Source of the DNA: a virus
Reading direction: 5' to 3' (one strand)
Length of the DNA stretch: 36,254 nucleotides
Virus record (IMG/VR): IMGVR_UViG_3300035182_000709
Coordinates: 1-36,254 of that record
A program made the translations under genes and the position numbers. The notes below the pieces were generated by a model. The model did no database searches and was not told where the DNA came from. It saw only the letters and a program-made list of their open reading frames with translations. Positions 1-9,313 of the stretch are shown piece after piece; position 1 is the first letter of the stretch, and the number at the start of each line of letters is the position of its first letter.

Positions 1-41
1 GAACCAGGGGGTCGTGGGTTCGAATCCTGCCGGGCGCACCA
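1..41 (+). tRNA. tRNA-Arg (probably ACG), 3' part only
   Basis: The window opens inside a tRNA gene. Visible are the 3' half of the anticodon stem (CCAGG), the variable loop, a T-arm GTGGG-TTCGAAT-CCTGC, the acceptor 3' strand CGGGCGC, discriminator A and an encoded CCA (39-41). The implied 5' acceptor GCGCCCG and a G at position 36 fit tRNA-Arg of the NCG type; from memory of proteobacterial sequences ACG is the best match. The anticodon itself lies outside the window, so the isotype is an inference. Confidence 0.85.
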
Positions 42-50
42 GTAAGAACA

Positions 51-82
51 ACGGCTTAGACAGAAATGTCTGAGCCGTTTTC
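51..82 (+). terminator. Rho-independent terminator of the tRNA gene
   Basis: A 12-bp stem (51-62 with 67-78, one G-T wobble) closes a GAAA tetraloop and is followed by a short T-run. It lies 10 bp after the tRNA CCA end. It is host sequence just outside the prophage. Confidence 0.85.
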
Positions 83-136
83 CTTTGTGGCCCCGTAAAT
101 GGGAAGCGCCAGCGAGATCGCTGGAGGTGTAACGAC

Positions 137-175
137 GCGCGATATTTGGCACACATTTGCGCGATAAATGGCACA
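137..175. repeat. Phage right-end transposase-binding sites (R1, R2-like)
   Basis: Two 17-bp copies of GCGCGATAWWTGGCACA lie at 137-153 and 159-175, starting 22 bp apart. That is the spacing of Mu R1 and R2. The same motif, inverted, occurs at 35866-35882 and in weaker form at 35920-35936 and 36002-36018. The TG at 128-129 is the likely phage terminus. Binding by the transposase encoded at 31716-34031 is inferred from position and from the Mu paradigm. Confidence 0.75.
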
Positions 176-208
176 TAAGTTTATTGCACTATGAGCAACG
201 TAATTGCC

Positions 209-721
209 TTAGATAACATCTACCGCGCTCACAGTATCGGCAGATTCAACTGCGGCTTTCCGCGCCCAACTTACTGCATACGCCGTTTGCACTTGTGCGG
301 CGATTGCGCCAGCGATTGCCAGCAGATCAGCAATCCCAGTTATCGCCATGTCGCCGTTGTCAGCGTCTCGCCACACAGCCGGCAGCGGAAGTCCTGCGCT
401 GGCCAGCATGATTGCCTGACCGAGCAGAGACTGTGATCTGCTGTCGGCCTGCCAGGTCCGACCGTGAGCGGTGACGTTGGCAATGCAGGCGAAATCGCGA
501 TCGCGCTCAATCTGGATCAGTTTTGCGGCGATTGCATCGGCAAGCGTCAAGACGAACGGTGTAACTGGCCCGAATTCACCCGCAACAGCGCGCGCAAACA
601 GCCCATAGTCGTTAGATGGCGTTGCGGTGAACGGAACTTCTCCAAGGTCTGCAAAATAAACAGTTATGTCAATGTCGCCGGTCGGCGTGTATTGCGGGGA
701 GTGGGCTGAAATAATTTGCAT
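209..721 (-). CDS. Tail fibre assembly protein (DUF4376-like)
   Basis: This 170-aa protein is the last gene before the phage right end, directly downstream of the tail fibre gene, which is the usual place for a fibre-folding chaperone. The C-terminal half has the DUF4376 pattern: a TWQAD stretch, then WRDADN near residue 117, then an alanine-rich helix ending in a WxxK motif. The start ATG at 721 has AAGGA 8 nt upstream. It would act in the cytoplasm, helping the fibre at 731-1534 to trimerise. No invertase or alternative fibre cassette is present, so host-range switching of the Mu Gin type is not expected. Confidence 0.75.
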   Translation of the reverse strand: MQIISAHSPQYTPTGDIDITVYFADLGEVPFTATPSNDYGLFARAVAGEFGPVTPFVLTLADAIAAKLIQIERDRDFACIANVTAHGRTWQADSRSQSLLGQAIMLASAGLPLPAVWRDADNGDMAITGIADLLAIAGAIAAQVQTAYAVSWARKAAVESADTVSAVDVI

Positions 722-730
722 GAGAAATCC

Positions 731-1534
731 TTACGCGATGCGTTGAAATAACGTAACCGCTTTATTTCCGGCGTAGGGGGTTGCCGTCCCTAGCGCACGC
801 CATGTCCCTGATAACGCAGCCCCTCGGATCGTTGAAGACAGAACAGTGCCGCCGGCTGAGCCATCCGATTGCTCACCAATTGGCAGTAAATCCGACCCGG
901 CATACGTGCTTCCAGCAGTTATGGCGCCGGCTGCACCAGTAGTTTGTCGTTCTGCAAATACCAGGCTTCCTACGTTGGCATGACCATGATCGTGTTTGAC
1001 GGCCTTGATGGCGTCCGCCTGCGGGCTGCTGGATACGGTCGGCGTTGCCCCTGATCCGGTGCCGCCATTGGCTACACTAATGGGGTAGCTGATAGGCACC
1101 GTTTTGCCGACTGTCTTCCACGCCGTCCCATTGCACACGACCAAGCAGGATTCGCCCGCTGCCAGCGTGATCGTACTTGCCCCGTCGATCAACTCTGAAG
1201 CATTGGGATCGAGCGTGATGACGCCGGCTCCGCTGTTGCGCACGCCAACAACAAACCCGTCACCCAGCGTTGCCGATGCGGTAAACCCCAGGCTCCATGT
1301 GCCGCTGGTTGCGTCGATCAGATTTCCGCGATCTGAGGCAATAACCGTATAAGCAGCAGACTTTCCGACCACGCCATTGAGCGCCGCGCCGAGTGCCGCA
1401 AGTGCTGCCGCCTGCGTACCTTCCGTGCCGAGCAGTCCGGACAAGAAGTCATGCAAGTCGGTGAGTGCAGTCTTGAATTGGGCTTCGGTAATGCCGGCGC
1501 CGGTAAATGCTGCTGCTGAGGGTAGGGCGGGCAC
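731..1534 (-). CDS. Tail fibre protein
   Basis: This 267-aa protein follows the tip protein with no gap. It starts with GTG at 1534, with GGAGG placed about 7 nt upstream inside the end of the preceding gene. The N-terminal 50 residues are helical and alanine-rich, probably the virion-attachment part. The middle is beta-rich and repetitive, and a VANGGTGSG segment near residues 154-162 is a common hinge motif of phage fibres. The C-terminus (RALGTATPYAGN region) resembles receptor-binding fibre tips. It would decorate the siphophage tail tip. It is short for a fibre, so it may be a side fibre rather than the only receptor-binding protein. Confidence 0.75.
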   Translation of the reverse strand: MPALPSAAAFTGAGITEAQFKTALTDLHDFLSGLLGTEGTQAAALAALGAALNGVVGKSAAYTVIASDRGNLIDATSGTWSLGFTASATLGDGFVVGVRNSGAGVITLDPNASELIDGASTITLAAGESCLVVCNGTAWKTVGKTVPISYPISVANGGTGSGATPTVSSSPQADAIKAVKHDHGHANVGSLVFAERQTTGAAGAITAGSTYAGSDLLPIGEQSDGSAGGTVLSSTIRGAALSGTWRALGTATPYAGNKAVTLFQRIA

Positions 1535-4500
1535 TTAGTACCTCCACATCTTGGTTGATGAATCGGCGTTCCACATCGCGGTGGTGTCGACGGCCGACCA
1601 CATATAGTCGGCGGAACTGCCATAGTTGATCTGCACCCACGGTCCCTTGGCGATGCCGACTGCGGCCACGCGGAGGATGGTGGCGCTGCCGTAGAGCGCT
1701 GTCGCTGTGTAGTTGCTGGTGGATGTCTCACCGGTGCGCGTCCAGGTCTGGCCATCGCTGGATTGTTCGATGATGTAGTAATCGGCCCACGGGCTAGGCT
1801 GCCAGGTCAGCAGCATCTTTTCGGGCGCGGCGGGCATTGAGCGGGTAGAGAGACCCAGAATGGAGGGCGCGTTGGTATAGCCGGCAAGTTGGCTGGTCTG
1901 GATGGTCGGCGCAATCTCGCCCGTCTCTGCGGTGTGGACGTTGGCATCTTCGTTGATCGCCTCGATCTCGGCCGAATAAAGCCCACGCGGACGGACGGCG
2001 ATGACACGGGCGGGCTGGCGCCAGGTATCGGCCCAGCCGAAGGCGTAATGCGTGCGTTCTTCGGTGCCGCCGGTGTATGACTCAAAACCCGGCACACCAG
2101 GAATGCACACTTGATTGGGTAGCGGGCCTGGATAGCAGGCGTACGGGCCGTAGACGCTGCCGTCCCGCTTGCGCAGTGCAATGTAATGGGTTCCGCTGCC
2201 CCATGTCAGAGGTTCGGATAGCGTCAGCGTTTCAAAGGTGCCAGTCCATAATTCGGCCGATCCCGTTGCCGCAACCGACAAAGTCCAGTGAGATGCCCCA
2301 GCGCCTGGATAAAATCGGTACATCAAGCGGTCGTTGCTGCCGAGTACCACGGCAATGATGGTGATCTTCCACCACGCCCCCCAAGACTCCACCGATACAC
2401 TATCGCCGGCCGTTACGATTTGATTAAACGCGCCGGTAGACGTGTCTACATTCGCGTACGTGTATTGCGGCGTACCCCCGCCGCCGCTGGCATAGCGGTC
2501 GGTCCGGATGGTCACAAAACGGCTGGAGATTGCGTCCTTACGCACAAAGAAACTTTGCGTGTATGCATTGCCGGAGATGACGGCTTCTTCCGGTGAGTAG
2601 ATGTAGCCATAAACGCTTGTGCTCGCATCTGTGACAATCGCGCCGTAGGTAACGCCATCCGGCCCGATTGATCCGGATGTTGGCGCACTAACGCCCACTG
2701 TCATCCAGGCGCTGACAGGGGCAATAGACTCGGAAACGTCTGCTGCTACCACCTCTCCACCCTGACCCCATGCCGGCATATCGTGCTGCACGGCAATAAG
2801 GTCACCGAAGCTGGGAATGAACCCCTCCATTTCGGTGCTGAACTTGATGAGCTTGCGCCGGTATCGGTTGCTCGCGGCCTGATACATGCCCTCGCGGAAA
2901 GCGTGGTCCCGGTTGGTTACGCCGAATAGTTCGACCTTGGCGGCGCGTGCTGCCGTGCTGCCCGGCAGCTTTGCACGGACCCGGCGCGGCGCCCAGTTCG
3001 TCGCGTCGAAATAGCCCACATCAATGGCATCGGCAGTGTCTGCTGTGGGCATCAAGTAATCAACGCTGAATGACCCCCGGGCAATATTGCGCATGCTGTA
3101 AAGCTGCACCGGCAGGGTTTGCGCCTGGTCGCGCATGATCCGAACAATGCCGGCCTGCTGGAAGGTCTTTGCGCGGCCAGCCGCCGCAATCTTTGAAACA
3201 GCCTCCCAGAAGCTGATGAAATTGTCGAAGCGGGCGTCGAAATGGTCGTCGCGGGCCGACCAGGTGGCGTCAAGTGCAAGCAAGGCCGGCAAGTCGATCT
3301 GTGCATCGGTCAGCCCGATCTGCTTGCATACATAGACGATGGGCCAGGCAATCGAGCGGGTGGCGGTGTTGGCACTCCAAGCCGTCCCGTTCCAGGTTGG
3401 AATCTTGCGGGTGGCGATGACGTTGACCTTGCGGCTGGCTTGCATCGACAGGTTGTTCGAGGCTCGCATCCGCATTGCCAGCAATGTCACATCGCCATAG
3501 GTACGCGAGTCGGGCAAATAGGCGCGGAGGCCGGCCCATGCAATGTCATGCCCATACGCCGTATCGGTCTGCTCGACATCGATTCGACGCGCCCGCACCT
3601 GATACCGGGCAGGCGAAATATTGTTGCGCTCGCTATACCGCTGCGGCGTGGTGGTAGCGGCCGAATAACTGGGGGCGGTCAACGTGAACCAGGCACCGAA
3701 TACCGTGCCTGAATCATCCACCGTGCGGGCCTCTACAACCGCTGCCAGAGAGATCATATCCAGCGCGCCGGTCGTCGCATCCGCGTGATACAGACCTCGC
3801 GGAAGAACGAAATCGACGCCTAGAAAGTTGGCCTGAGTGGCTGCTGCATTGGCTGTGAAAGGGCCAACCCAGGTCGAGACGGTGCAGGTACTCCCGGCGG
3901 CGATTGTGCCGCTGGCTGCTGTAGTGACCGTGAATGTATCGACAGTGGGCGCCGTGACCACCGTATACGTACCATCCAGCGCCCCACCGCTGGTGAAGTC
4001 CAGATAAACAGTGCTGCCCGTTGCCAGACCGTGTGCAGTAGCTGTCACAGTGACCGTGCTGCCGCTACGGGCGTAAGTGCCGGCGATACACGGCAGGTCT
4101 TGGCCGGAAACTTCGGTCGCTGACACCACATTCGCCGGGAACAGGGTCAGCGCGCCACCGGGCGGAATGATCTCGTAGGTGATCTCGGCAAAGCTGCTGA
4201 TCGGGGTGTCTTCGATGCGGATCGCCTCGATGTCGAACTGACCCCGGCCAATGCAGAACAACTGATAGAGGTATTGCTCATTCCCGGCGTACTCCTGGTA
4301 CGGCTGCGCGGCATAGTCCGGGTAGGCGAGCATGCGACCGAAATGCTCCGGGATGGCCGCCTCCAGCCGGGCTGCATTGCCCTGCGCTTGCAGGTTGTAG
4401 GTTGGCGACGGGGCGGCGAGGGCGGCGGCTTGTTGCGGGCTGGTGAGCTTGGGCGGTGGAATCAGTGCGTTGACCAGCATCATGCCGGCCATCGTGGAGC

Positions 4501-4864
4501 CAATGCCGATGGCGCTCTCCAGCATGCTGCCCGCAGCGAAATCCATGCCCAGATTGCCGGCGATGTATAGCCCGGCCATCGGCGCAAACATCATGACCGC
4601 CATCATCAAAATCATCTGCAAGGGGTTGCTGCCACCCTTGCCGCCGCCCTGCGGGATCGCCTCGACATCGATGAAGGCCAGCGTCTCGCCGTGGTGAAGT
4701 TGCCTGTCCCAGTCACGGCGTAGCACCGCCTGACCGTTCAACACGGCAATATGCGGTCGCCGCCAGTCTGGCGCCAGGCTGCGGATACTACGCGGCGCGA
4801 CGTGATCGACGCGGCGCTTGCTGGGTACCAGCGCGTGTTGCAGGTAGATGACAGAGGCGGTCAT
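1535..4864 (-). CDS. Tail tip / host-specificity protein (lambda J-like)
   Basis: This 1109-aa protein is the central tail tip. The N-terminus holds a glycine- and methionine-rich hydrophobic stretch (residues 82-140). The core of residues 150-700 is typical of phage tail-tip proteins. A fibronectin-III-like module lies near residues 1013-1077. Two segments look like insertions: a small beta domain around 260-330 with the TATAHGLATG motif common in phage structural proteins, and a jelly-roll-like, probably carbohydrate-binding segment around 712-880. It overlaps the NlpC/P60 gene by 4 bp (ATGA). Order tape measure, two minor tail genes, NlpC/P60, J matches the lambda H-M-L-K-J series. A separate lambda I homologue is missing; its function may be in the hydrophobic N-terminus. 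Confidence 0.88.
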   Translation of the reverse strand: MTASVIYLQHALVPSKRRVDHVAPRSIRSLAPDWRRPHIAVLNGQAVLRRDWDRQLHHGETLAFIDVEAIPQGGGKGGSNPLQMILMMAVMMFAPMAGLYIAGNLGMDFAAGSMLESAIGIGSTMAGMMLVNALIPPPKLTSPQQAAALAAPSPTYNLQAQGNAARLEAAIPEHFGRMLAYPDYAAQPYQEYAGNEQYLYQLFCIGRGQFDIEAIRIEDTPISSFAEITYEIIPPGGALTLFPANVVSATEVSGQDLPCIAGTYARSGSTVTVTATAHGLATGSTVYLDFTSGGALDGTYTVVTAPTVDTFTVTTAASGTIAAGSTCTVSTWVGPFTANAAATQANFLGVDFVLPRGLYHADATTGALDMISLAAVVEARTVDDSGTVFGAWFTLTAPSYSAATTTPQRYSERNNISPARYQVRARRIDVEQTDTAYGHDIAWAGLRAYLPDSRTYGDVTLLAMRMRASNNLSMQASRKVNVIATRKIPTWNGTAWSANTATRSIAWPIVYVCKQIGLTDAQIDLPALLALDATWSARDDHFDARFDNFISFWEAVSKIAAAGRAKTFQQAGIVRIMRDQAQTLPVQLYSMRNIARGSFSVDYLMPTADTADAIDVGYFDATNWAPRRVRAKLPGSTAARAAKVELFGVTNRDHAFREGMYQAASNRYRRKLIKFSTEMEGFIPSFGDLIAVQHDMPAWGQGGEVVAADVSESIAPVSAWMTVGVSAPTSGSIGPDGVTYGAIVTDASTSVYGYIYSPEEAVISGNAYTQSFFVRKDAISSRFVTIRTDRYASGGGGTPQYTYANVDTSTGAFNQIVTAGDSVSVESWGAWWKITIIAVVLGSNDRLMYRFYPGAGASHWTLSVAATGSAELWTGTFETLTLSEPLTWGSGTHYIALRKRDGSVYGPYACYPGPLPNQVCIPGVPGFESYTGGTEERTHYAFGWADTWRQPARVIAVRPRGLYSAEIEAINEDANVHTAETGEIAPTIQTSQLAGYTNAPSILGLSTRSMPAAPEKMLLTWQPSPWADYYIIEQSSDGQTWTRTGETSTSNYTATALYGSATILRVAAVGIAKGPWVQINYGSSADYMWSAVDTTAMWNADSSTKMWRY

Positions 4865-5259
4865 TTGATGCCTTGGAACGTGTAGTACTCGCGCCGACCG
4901 AAACCCGACATGCGCCAGGATGAGTCAGAGGTGAACACCACACCGGCGCCGCGCACACAATGCAACACGCCGCCGCCGTCGATCTCCAGCCAGGTGCCGA
5001 TGTGCATGGGTTTGTGGATGATGACCGCATCGCCGTGACGTGGACGGTCAACCCGCTGCCAGCGCGAACGCTCGGCATGGTTGCCGAACAACTCCACTAG
5101 CACGGTGTGGTCTTCGTAGTCGGGCGCGATGATGGCCGGGACCTGAATGCCGAAATGCCGCGCCTGGATCAAGCGGAAGAAGCTCATGCAGTCGTAGGCC
5201 TGCGGCCCTTGTGCGCCGGCTTCCCAGGGGGTGCCGATGTAGCCGGCGTAATCGGTCAT
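4861..5259 (-). CDS. NlpC/P60 tail assembly protein (lambda K-like)
   Basis: This 132-aa protein has the NlpC/P60 cysteine peptidase layout. The catalytic Cys lies in YDCMSFF (about residue 24), and a His lies in MHIGTWL near residue 87, followed by a GGGVLHC strand. Phage members are tail components that cleave peptidoglycan during entry or help tip assembly. ATGA overlaps join it to the DUF1833 gene upstream and to the tip gene downstream, so translation is coupled. The Cys context is DCMS rather than the more usual DCxGL, and catalytic activity is not certain. Confidence 0.8.
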   Translation of the reverse strand: MTDYAGYIGTPWEAGAQGPQAYDCMSFFRLIQARHFGIQVPAIIAPDYEDHTVLVELFGNHAERSRWQRVDRPRHGDAVIIHKPMHIGTWLEIDGGGVLHCVRGAGVVFTSDSSWRMSGFGRREYYTFQGIK

Positions 5260-5780
5260 ACCACCAACCCCGGAAAGGTTTCGGAGTCGTATTCAGTCGT
5301 CGGAAAGCGGCGGTTGATCAGGTCAGGGAAGCCGGCGACGGCCTTCACGCGGAACACGTCCGCCGTGATGCTCATGATGGTCATGTGGATCGGCGGATCG
5401 TTCTGCGGGCCTGTCAGGTCGCTGCTCAGGTATTCCCGATACGTCGCCTGAACCATATCGGTTGAACTCAGCGCCGCCTCGATGTTGGCGACGATGGCGC
5501 GGTCTACGTTGTCAATCTCGATGGTCAGTTGCGGCACGCCGCTGGCGCTAACCTCGGGCTTGGTGAAGTCGAAAGCGAAGCGCACGAAAGTGACGCTTGC
5601 GCCAGGGTCGGCCGGTGCGCTGGCTTCGAGCGTAGCGGTCAGGTCTGCCCAGTCGCGCACGACGCGGATCGGTGCACTGAATGCCGGGTGGCGCAATTCA
5701 AGCGTGTGGTAAATCACCTGATCGGCGGGGGCGCTGGCGTAGGCTTCGCGGATCGCCTGGCTCAAGGTGGTATCGGTCAT
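5256..5780 (-). CDS. DUF1833 family minor tail protein (lambda L-like slot)
   Basis: This 174-aa protein belongs by sequence pattern to the DUF1833 phage tail family: an N-terminal LELRHPAF strand, a central FTRFAFDF-like beta segment, and an IDNVDR motif near residue 90. It occupies the position of lambda gpL between the M-like and K-like genes and overlaps both neighbours by 4 bp. A role at the tail tip is inferred from position and family. Confidence 0.75.
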   Translation of the reverse strand: MTDTTLSQAIREAYASAPADQVIYHTLELRHPAFSAPIRVVRDWADLTATLEASAPADPGASVTFVRFAFDFTKPEVSASGVPQLTIEIDNVDRAIVANIEAALSSTDMVQATYREYLSSDLTGPQNDPPIHMTIMSITADVFRVKAVAGFPDLINRRFPTTEYDSETFPGLVV

Positions 5781-6136
5781 CGGATTTCCAGTTGCGCGGA
5801 AACAGACCAGTTCATGCCCGGCGTCAGGGTCGATTTCCAGATACCGGCAAATCGCGCCTCTACGCCGTCGATTCCGGTGGTGCCGACCGCCAGCGCCACC
5901 GTAAACCAGGCCGCGCCGCCCGCCGCTTCGGCGTCGCTATCGAACCAGGTGCGGAAGCTAGCCATCTGCGCGTCGGTGAATATCCACGTCACGTCGATCT
6001 TGTCGTTGCGGGCCTTGGTGCGGCGCCGCGCGCGGGGGCTGCCGACCTCCATCTCGGTACGGATAACCGGATCAACCGGACTGAGTGCGTAGCCGTCGAA
6101 TGTCGGTGCGGGCAGCGTGGCGGGAAAGGTCGGCAT
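5777..6136 (-). CDS. Minor tail protein (lambda M-like slot)
   Basis: This 119-aa protein follows the tape measure gene directly (stop at 6138, start at 6136). It is beta-rich, with an R-A-R-R-R-T-K-A-R basic segment (residues 35-43) and a DAQMASFRTWFDS helix. I recognise the general type found after tape measure genes in B3/D3112-like phages, but not a specific named family. By position it is probably the distal tail or M-like protein that links the tube to the tip. Confidence 0.65.
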   Translation of the reverse strand: MPTFPATLPAPTFDGYALSPVDPVIRTEMEVGSPRARRRTKARNDKIDVTWIFTDAQMASFRTWFDSDAEAAGGAAWFTVALAVGTTGIDGVEARFAGIWKSTLTPGMNWSVSAQLEIR

Positions 6137-6137
6137 A

Positions 6138-9107
6138 TCAGTACGCTCCTGCTACGCGGTTGAGGCCATAGGTTGAAGCCAGCGCCCCGGACACTGGGCC
6201 GTTACCCCGCGCAATATCTCCGGCAATGGCCCCTTTGACCTGCTCGATCAGCACATCAATGATCTTGCCGCCGCTGCCATCACTCCGCTCGCGGCTGGTC
6301 GCCTGTGTGCCGCTGGCGTTGTTGATGACATTGACGACCACACTGGTGCCAAGACCGCTTGCATCTACGCCCAGGCGGCCAGTTGGCCCCTTGGATATTG
6401 GCATGATGGCTTCGGGTCCCGCCTCGCCCATGATGCCGCCCTTGGCGAAAAAGGTTGGCTTATCCACGATCTGGTTGCGCCAGGCGCTGATACCCGGAGG
6501 CGTGCCACCTTTGGCGTAGGGGTTCATCGCAGCGAGAGTTACGGCATCCGATGAAACTGAGGCGGCAGAGCCGGCACCGCCGAACCAACTGCCGACCAGG
6601 TTACTGAACAGGCCGGCGAGCGGCTTGGTGATGCTTGCTTGGACAGCCATGCGCACCATGTCGGCGATGATGCTGTTTGCCAGGCTCTTGAAATCGAGTT
6701 TCCCAGTCATAACGAACTGGGTCAGGGCGTCTTCCATCCCCTTGAATGCACCGGAGACGGAGGTTTTCACGGTGCTGAAAGTGTCTGTGACCGTTTGTGC
6801 GTAATCATTTAAACCCGCTTGCAATCCTGCGAACGGGCCAACCTGTTTGCCGGTGGCCTGCATGCCGCCGATTTCGGCGTACAGGGCGCGCCATTTCTCG
6901 CGGGTGGCGTCATCGGGCGCGGCGTCGATCAACTGGCGCAGTCGCGGTAACAGCGATCCGGACAACTCATCGCCCAACTTGCCGGTTTCCTGACGCAGTT
7001 CGATCTGCGCGGCAGTTTGCGACTTGAGGCCGATGCTGACCTCGGCATCCAGTCTGCTGCGGATGCTATTCAGCCTCGCCTGGCTGGCGTCGAACGCGGC
7101 GGTCACATCTTCGCCGCTGGCAATCTGGCTGTAGAACTGGCTGATCTGCTCGGCTTGTTGGCGGATCATGTCCATGGTTTCGCTATCACCTGCGAACCCC
7201 GTACTGGCCAACTGCCGGCCGGCTTCACGTTGTGCGAGTTTGAGCTTGGTTTCCTGCTCGATGCGGTAATCCTCAACCTCCATCGCCGCGTCGAATTCCG
7301 CTTTTTGGGTATCTGTGATGCGCTTTAGGGCAGCTTTATCATCTGTTCCAGTGAATTTTTTTGTGATCTCCTTCACTGCCTCGCCATGAGCAGCGCGCAC
7401 TCTTTTAACGGCGTCTGAATAGTCCTGATCAGACCTGAATACGCCCCCTTTTTTGCGGTCTTCCGCCAGCCTCGCCAGGATCTGATTGGCCGCTTTTTCT
7501 TCCTCCTTCAGCGCACGTTGTTTTTCCTGCTCTTTGGTTAGGCGAGTTGCATCCTCAAGATAGGCGCGCAGATATCCGCCGGCGCCAGATGCGGAATCTT
7601 TCAGCAACGCTTGAAGCCGCTCGATGGCGTTATTGTTGGCGTTTATTTCCAGGTTGATATCGCGCAGCGTCATGTGCGTACCAGCCGTAGCGAACGCGCT
7701 TTTGGTTTTCTCCTTTTGCCGATCTGCTTCAACGCCAAGACTGGCGTTTTGACTCTGCATTTCCAGAATCTTTTGCCGAATCATCTCGGTGGAGTCGCCA
7801 ACGGTAGCCTCGCGCGCTTTCTTTGATGCTTCGATGGCCTTATCAGATGCGCTTTTTGCCGAGTTACCCCATGCCATCCATGCAGCGCCCAGCAGCCCAA
7901 TTGCCGTAATGCTTGCGCCAATGGGTCCGCCCAATAATTGGATTGCCTGGCCAGCCAGCGTTCCGGCCGTTCCAAAACGTGATAGCGCGCCGCCGGCCAG
8001 CGTAGTTGCCTTGGCCAGAGCGTCTTTCGCATCCGCCAGTTTTTTTACGGCAATGACGCTGCCAAGCCCATTTGCCGCTTGCGTTGCTGCATAGGCAGCC
8101 TCGGATGCTGCTGCGCGCAGCGTGGCTTGTGCAGCAGCAGCCTGGGCAACAACATAGAAGCCAAGCCCAACGGTTTTCTTGGCAATCAGCGCAGCGGATA
8201 CCGTCAGGGCGGTGATCAACAGTGCGAATGCGCCCTTTACCAGAGCATCCATGTTTACACTGACGGCACCGATCGCTGCATTGAATGCGCTGGATGCGCC
8301 AATGCTCTTGTTTAGGGCATCCAGTGCCTGCCCGCTGGCATTGCCCAACTTGTTCATGCCGGCGGCAAAGGTAAGCGGTATGCCGGCGGCGGCAGCAGCC
8401 AGCGTAGGCGCAGATTTCTCGATTGCGCCCAGCACTTCCGTGACGGTCAATTTACCGGCCTCGCCCAGTTGGCGAAGCTCTCCGATGGATTTTCCAAGGC
8501 CGGAGGCGATCGCGTTGCTCAATACCGGGAATTGCTCCATCACAGAGCGCAGTTCATCGCCGCGCAGTTGTCCGCTGGCGATGGATTGGCCGAACTGTTG
8601 GAGTGCAGCGGTCACGCTGGGCGTGGCGCCCCCCATGGCCTTGATGGCATCGGTCAGCGATTGCGTGATGCCCATCACCCGCTGTTGCGTCAGGCCAAGC
8701 TCGCTTGCATTACGCGCAATCGAGACATAGACACTCCCCACATCTTCAACCTTTGCGCCGGCAGACTGCGCCATCTCAAATATTGCGCGCTGAGTCTCTG
8801 CAGCATTTCCCAGCGCTTTGCTGGCAATGCCAATTTGCGCCATCGATACGCTGAATTCATCGGCAGATCGCATAGCACCGGACAGGGAGGCACCAACCGC
8901 CTGAAATGCGTTTTGCAGGGCATAGATTGCGCCGCCAAGGTGGCCCATACCGGCCAGCTTTTCCTTCAGCTTTTCAGTGCTGTCCGCCGCGCTTTTGCTG
9001 CTTTTACCGATTCCTTTGAATTGGTCTGAAAGCTGCTTCAGCATCTCGTTCGCCTGCTTCGTATCAGCGGCGATGCGGATCATCAATCCTTGCATATTGG
9101 TAGCCAT
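6138..9107 (-). CDS. Tail tape measure protein
   Basis: This 989-aa protein sets tail length and is ejected through the tube at infection. The N-terminus is helical. A tape-measure domain covers roughly residues 75-250, with the QRAIFEMAQSAG and RNASELGLT signatures. Hydrophobic segments lie near residues 285-310 and 390-410. A long coiled coil rich in K, E and Q spans about 420-760. The C-terminus has the lambda-tail pattern: an SLANSIIADMVRMAVQ helix followed by a GGIMGEAGPEAIMPISKG motif near residue 915. The size predicts a tail of roughly 140-150 nm using the usual 0.15 nm per residue. It sits between the chaperone pair and the tip genes. Confidence 0.92.
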   Translation of the reverse strand: MATNMQGLMIRIAADTKQANEMLKQLSDQFKGIGKSSKSAADSTEKLKEKLAGMGHLGGAIYALQNAFQAVGASLSGAMRSADEFSVSMAQIGIASKALGNAAETQRAIFEMAQSAGAKVEDVGSVYVSIARNASELGLTQQRVMGITQSLTDAIKAMGGATPSVTAALQQFGQSIASGQLRGDELRSVMEQFPVLSNAIASGLGKSIGELRQLGEAGKLTVTEVLGAIEKSAPTLAAAAAGIPLTFAAGMNKLGNASGQALDALNKSIGASSAFNAAIGAVSVNMDALVKGAFALLITALTVSAALIAKKTVGLGFYVVAQAAAAQATLRAAASEAAYAATQAANGLGSVIAVKKLADAKDALAKATTLAGGALSRFGTAGTLAGQAIQLLGGPIGASITAIGLLGAAWMAWGNSAKSASDKAIEASKKAREATVGDSTEMIRQKILEMQSQNASLGVEADRQKEKTKSAFATAGTHMTLRDINLEINANNNAIERLQALLKDSASGAGGYLRAYLEDATRLTKEQEKQRALKEEEKAANQILARLAEDRKKGGVFRSDQDYSDAVKRVRAAHGEAVKEITKKFTGTDDKAALKRITDTQKAEFDAAMEVEDYRIEQETKLKLAQREAGRQLASTGFAGDSETMDMIRQQAEQISQFYSQIASGEDVTAAFDASQARLNSIRSRLDAEVSIGLKSQTAAQIELRQETGKLGDELSGSLLPRLRQLIDAAPDDATREKWRALYAEIGGMQATGKQVGPFAGLQAGLNDYAQTVTDTFSTVKTSVSGAFKGMEDALTQFVMTGKLDFKSLANSIIADMVRMAVQASITKPLAGLFSNLVGSWFGGAGSAASVSSDAVTLAAMNPYAKGGTPPGISAWRNQIVDKPTFFAKGGIMGEAGPEAIMPISKGPTGRLGVDASGLGTSVVVNVINNASGTQATSRERSDGSGGKIIDVLIEQVKGAIAGDIARGNGPVSGALASTYGLNRVAGAY

Positions 9108-9121
9108 GCTATATTTTCCAC

Positions 9122-9313
9122 ATGCTTGAATTGATCGCTTTCCTGATGATGCTGGCCTTCGGTGCGCTTTGTGCCGGGGTGCTGTTCTTACTGCTTGGGC
9201 CGTGGCTATCGCTGCTGATTACGACATTGCTGGTCGTCATGGGCGTACAGACGTTCAAGACCGGGTTCAAAAAAGAGTACGAACGTCTCACGCGCCATCT
9301 CCGCTCATCCTGA
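9122..9313 (+). CDS. Small two-helix membrane protein, antisense in the tail operon
   Basis: This 63-aa plus-strand ORF fills the 180-bp gap between the tail chaperone and tape measure genes. It has two hydrophobic helices (about residues 3-25 and 27-43) and a basic C-terminus with KKEYERLTRHLR, a natural-looking inner-membrane topology. There is no Shine-Dalgarno before ATG 9122, but a TATATT box lies at 9110-9115, so a leaderless message is possible. The minus-strand ORF over the same bases looks non-coding. Function unknown. Small prophage membrane proteins read against the late genes are sometimes superinfection-exclusion factors, but nothing in the sequence proves this. Confidence 0.45.
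   Translation: MLELIAFLMMLAFGALCAGVLFLLLGPWLSLLITTLLVVMGVQTFKTGFKKEYERLTRHLRSS

Noticed and set aside
9109-9291. Minus-strand ORF in the gap before the tape measure gene
   Set aside because: Starts at a GTG without ribosome-binding site and has serine-rich, low-quality sequence; the plus-strand frame is much more protein-like.
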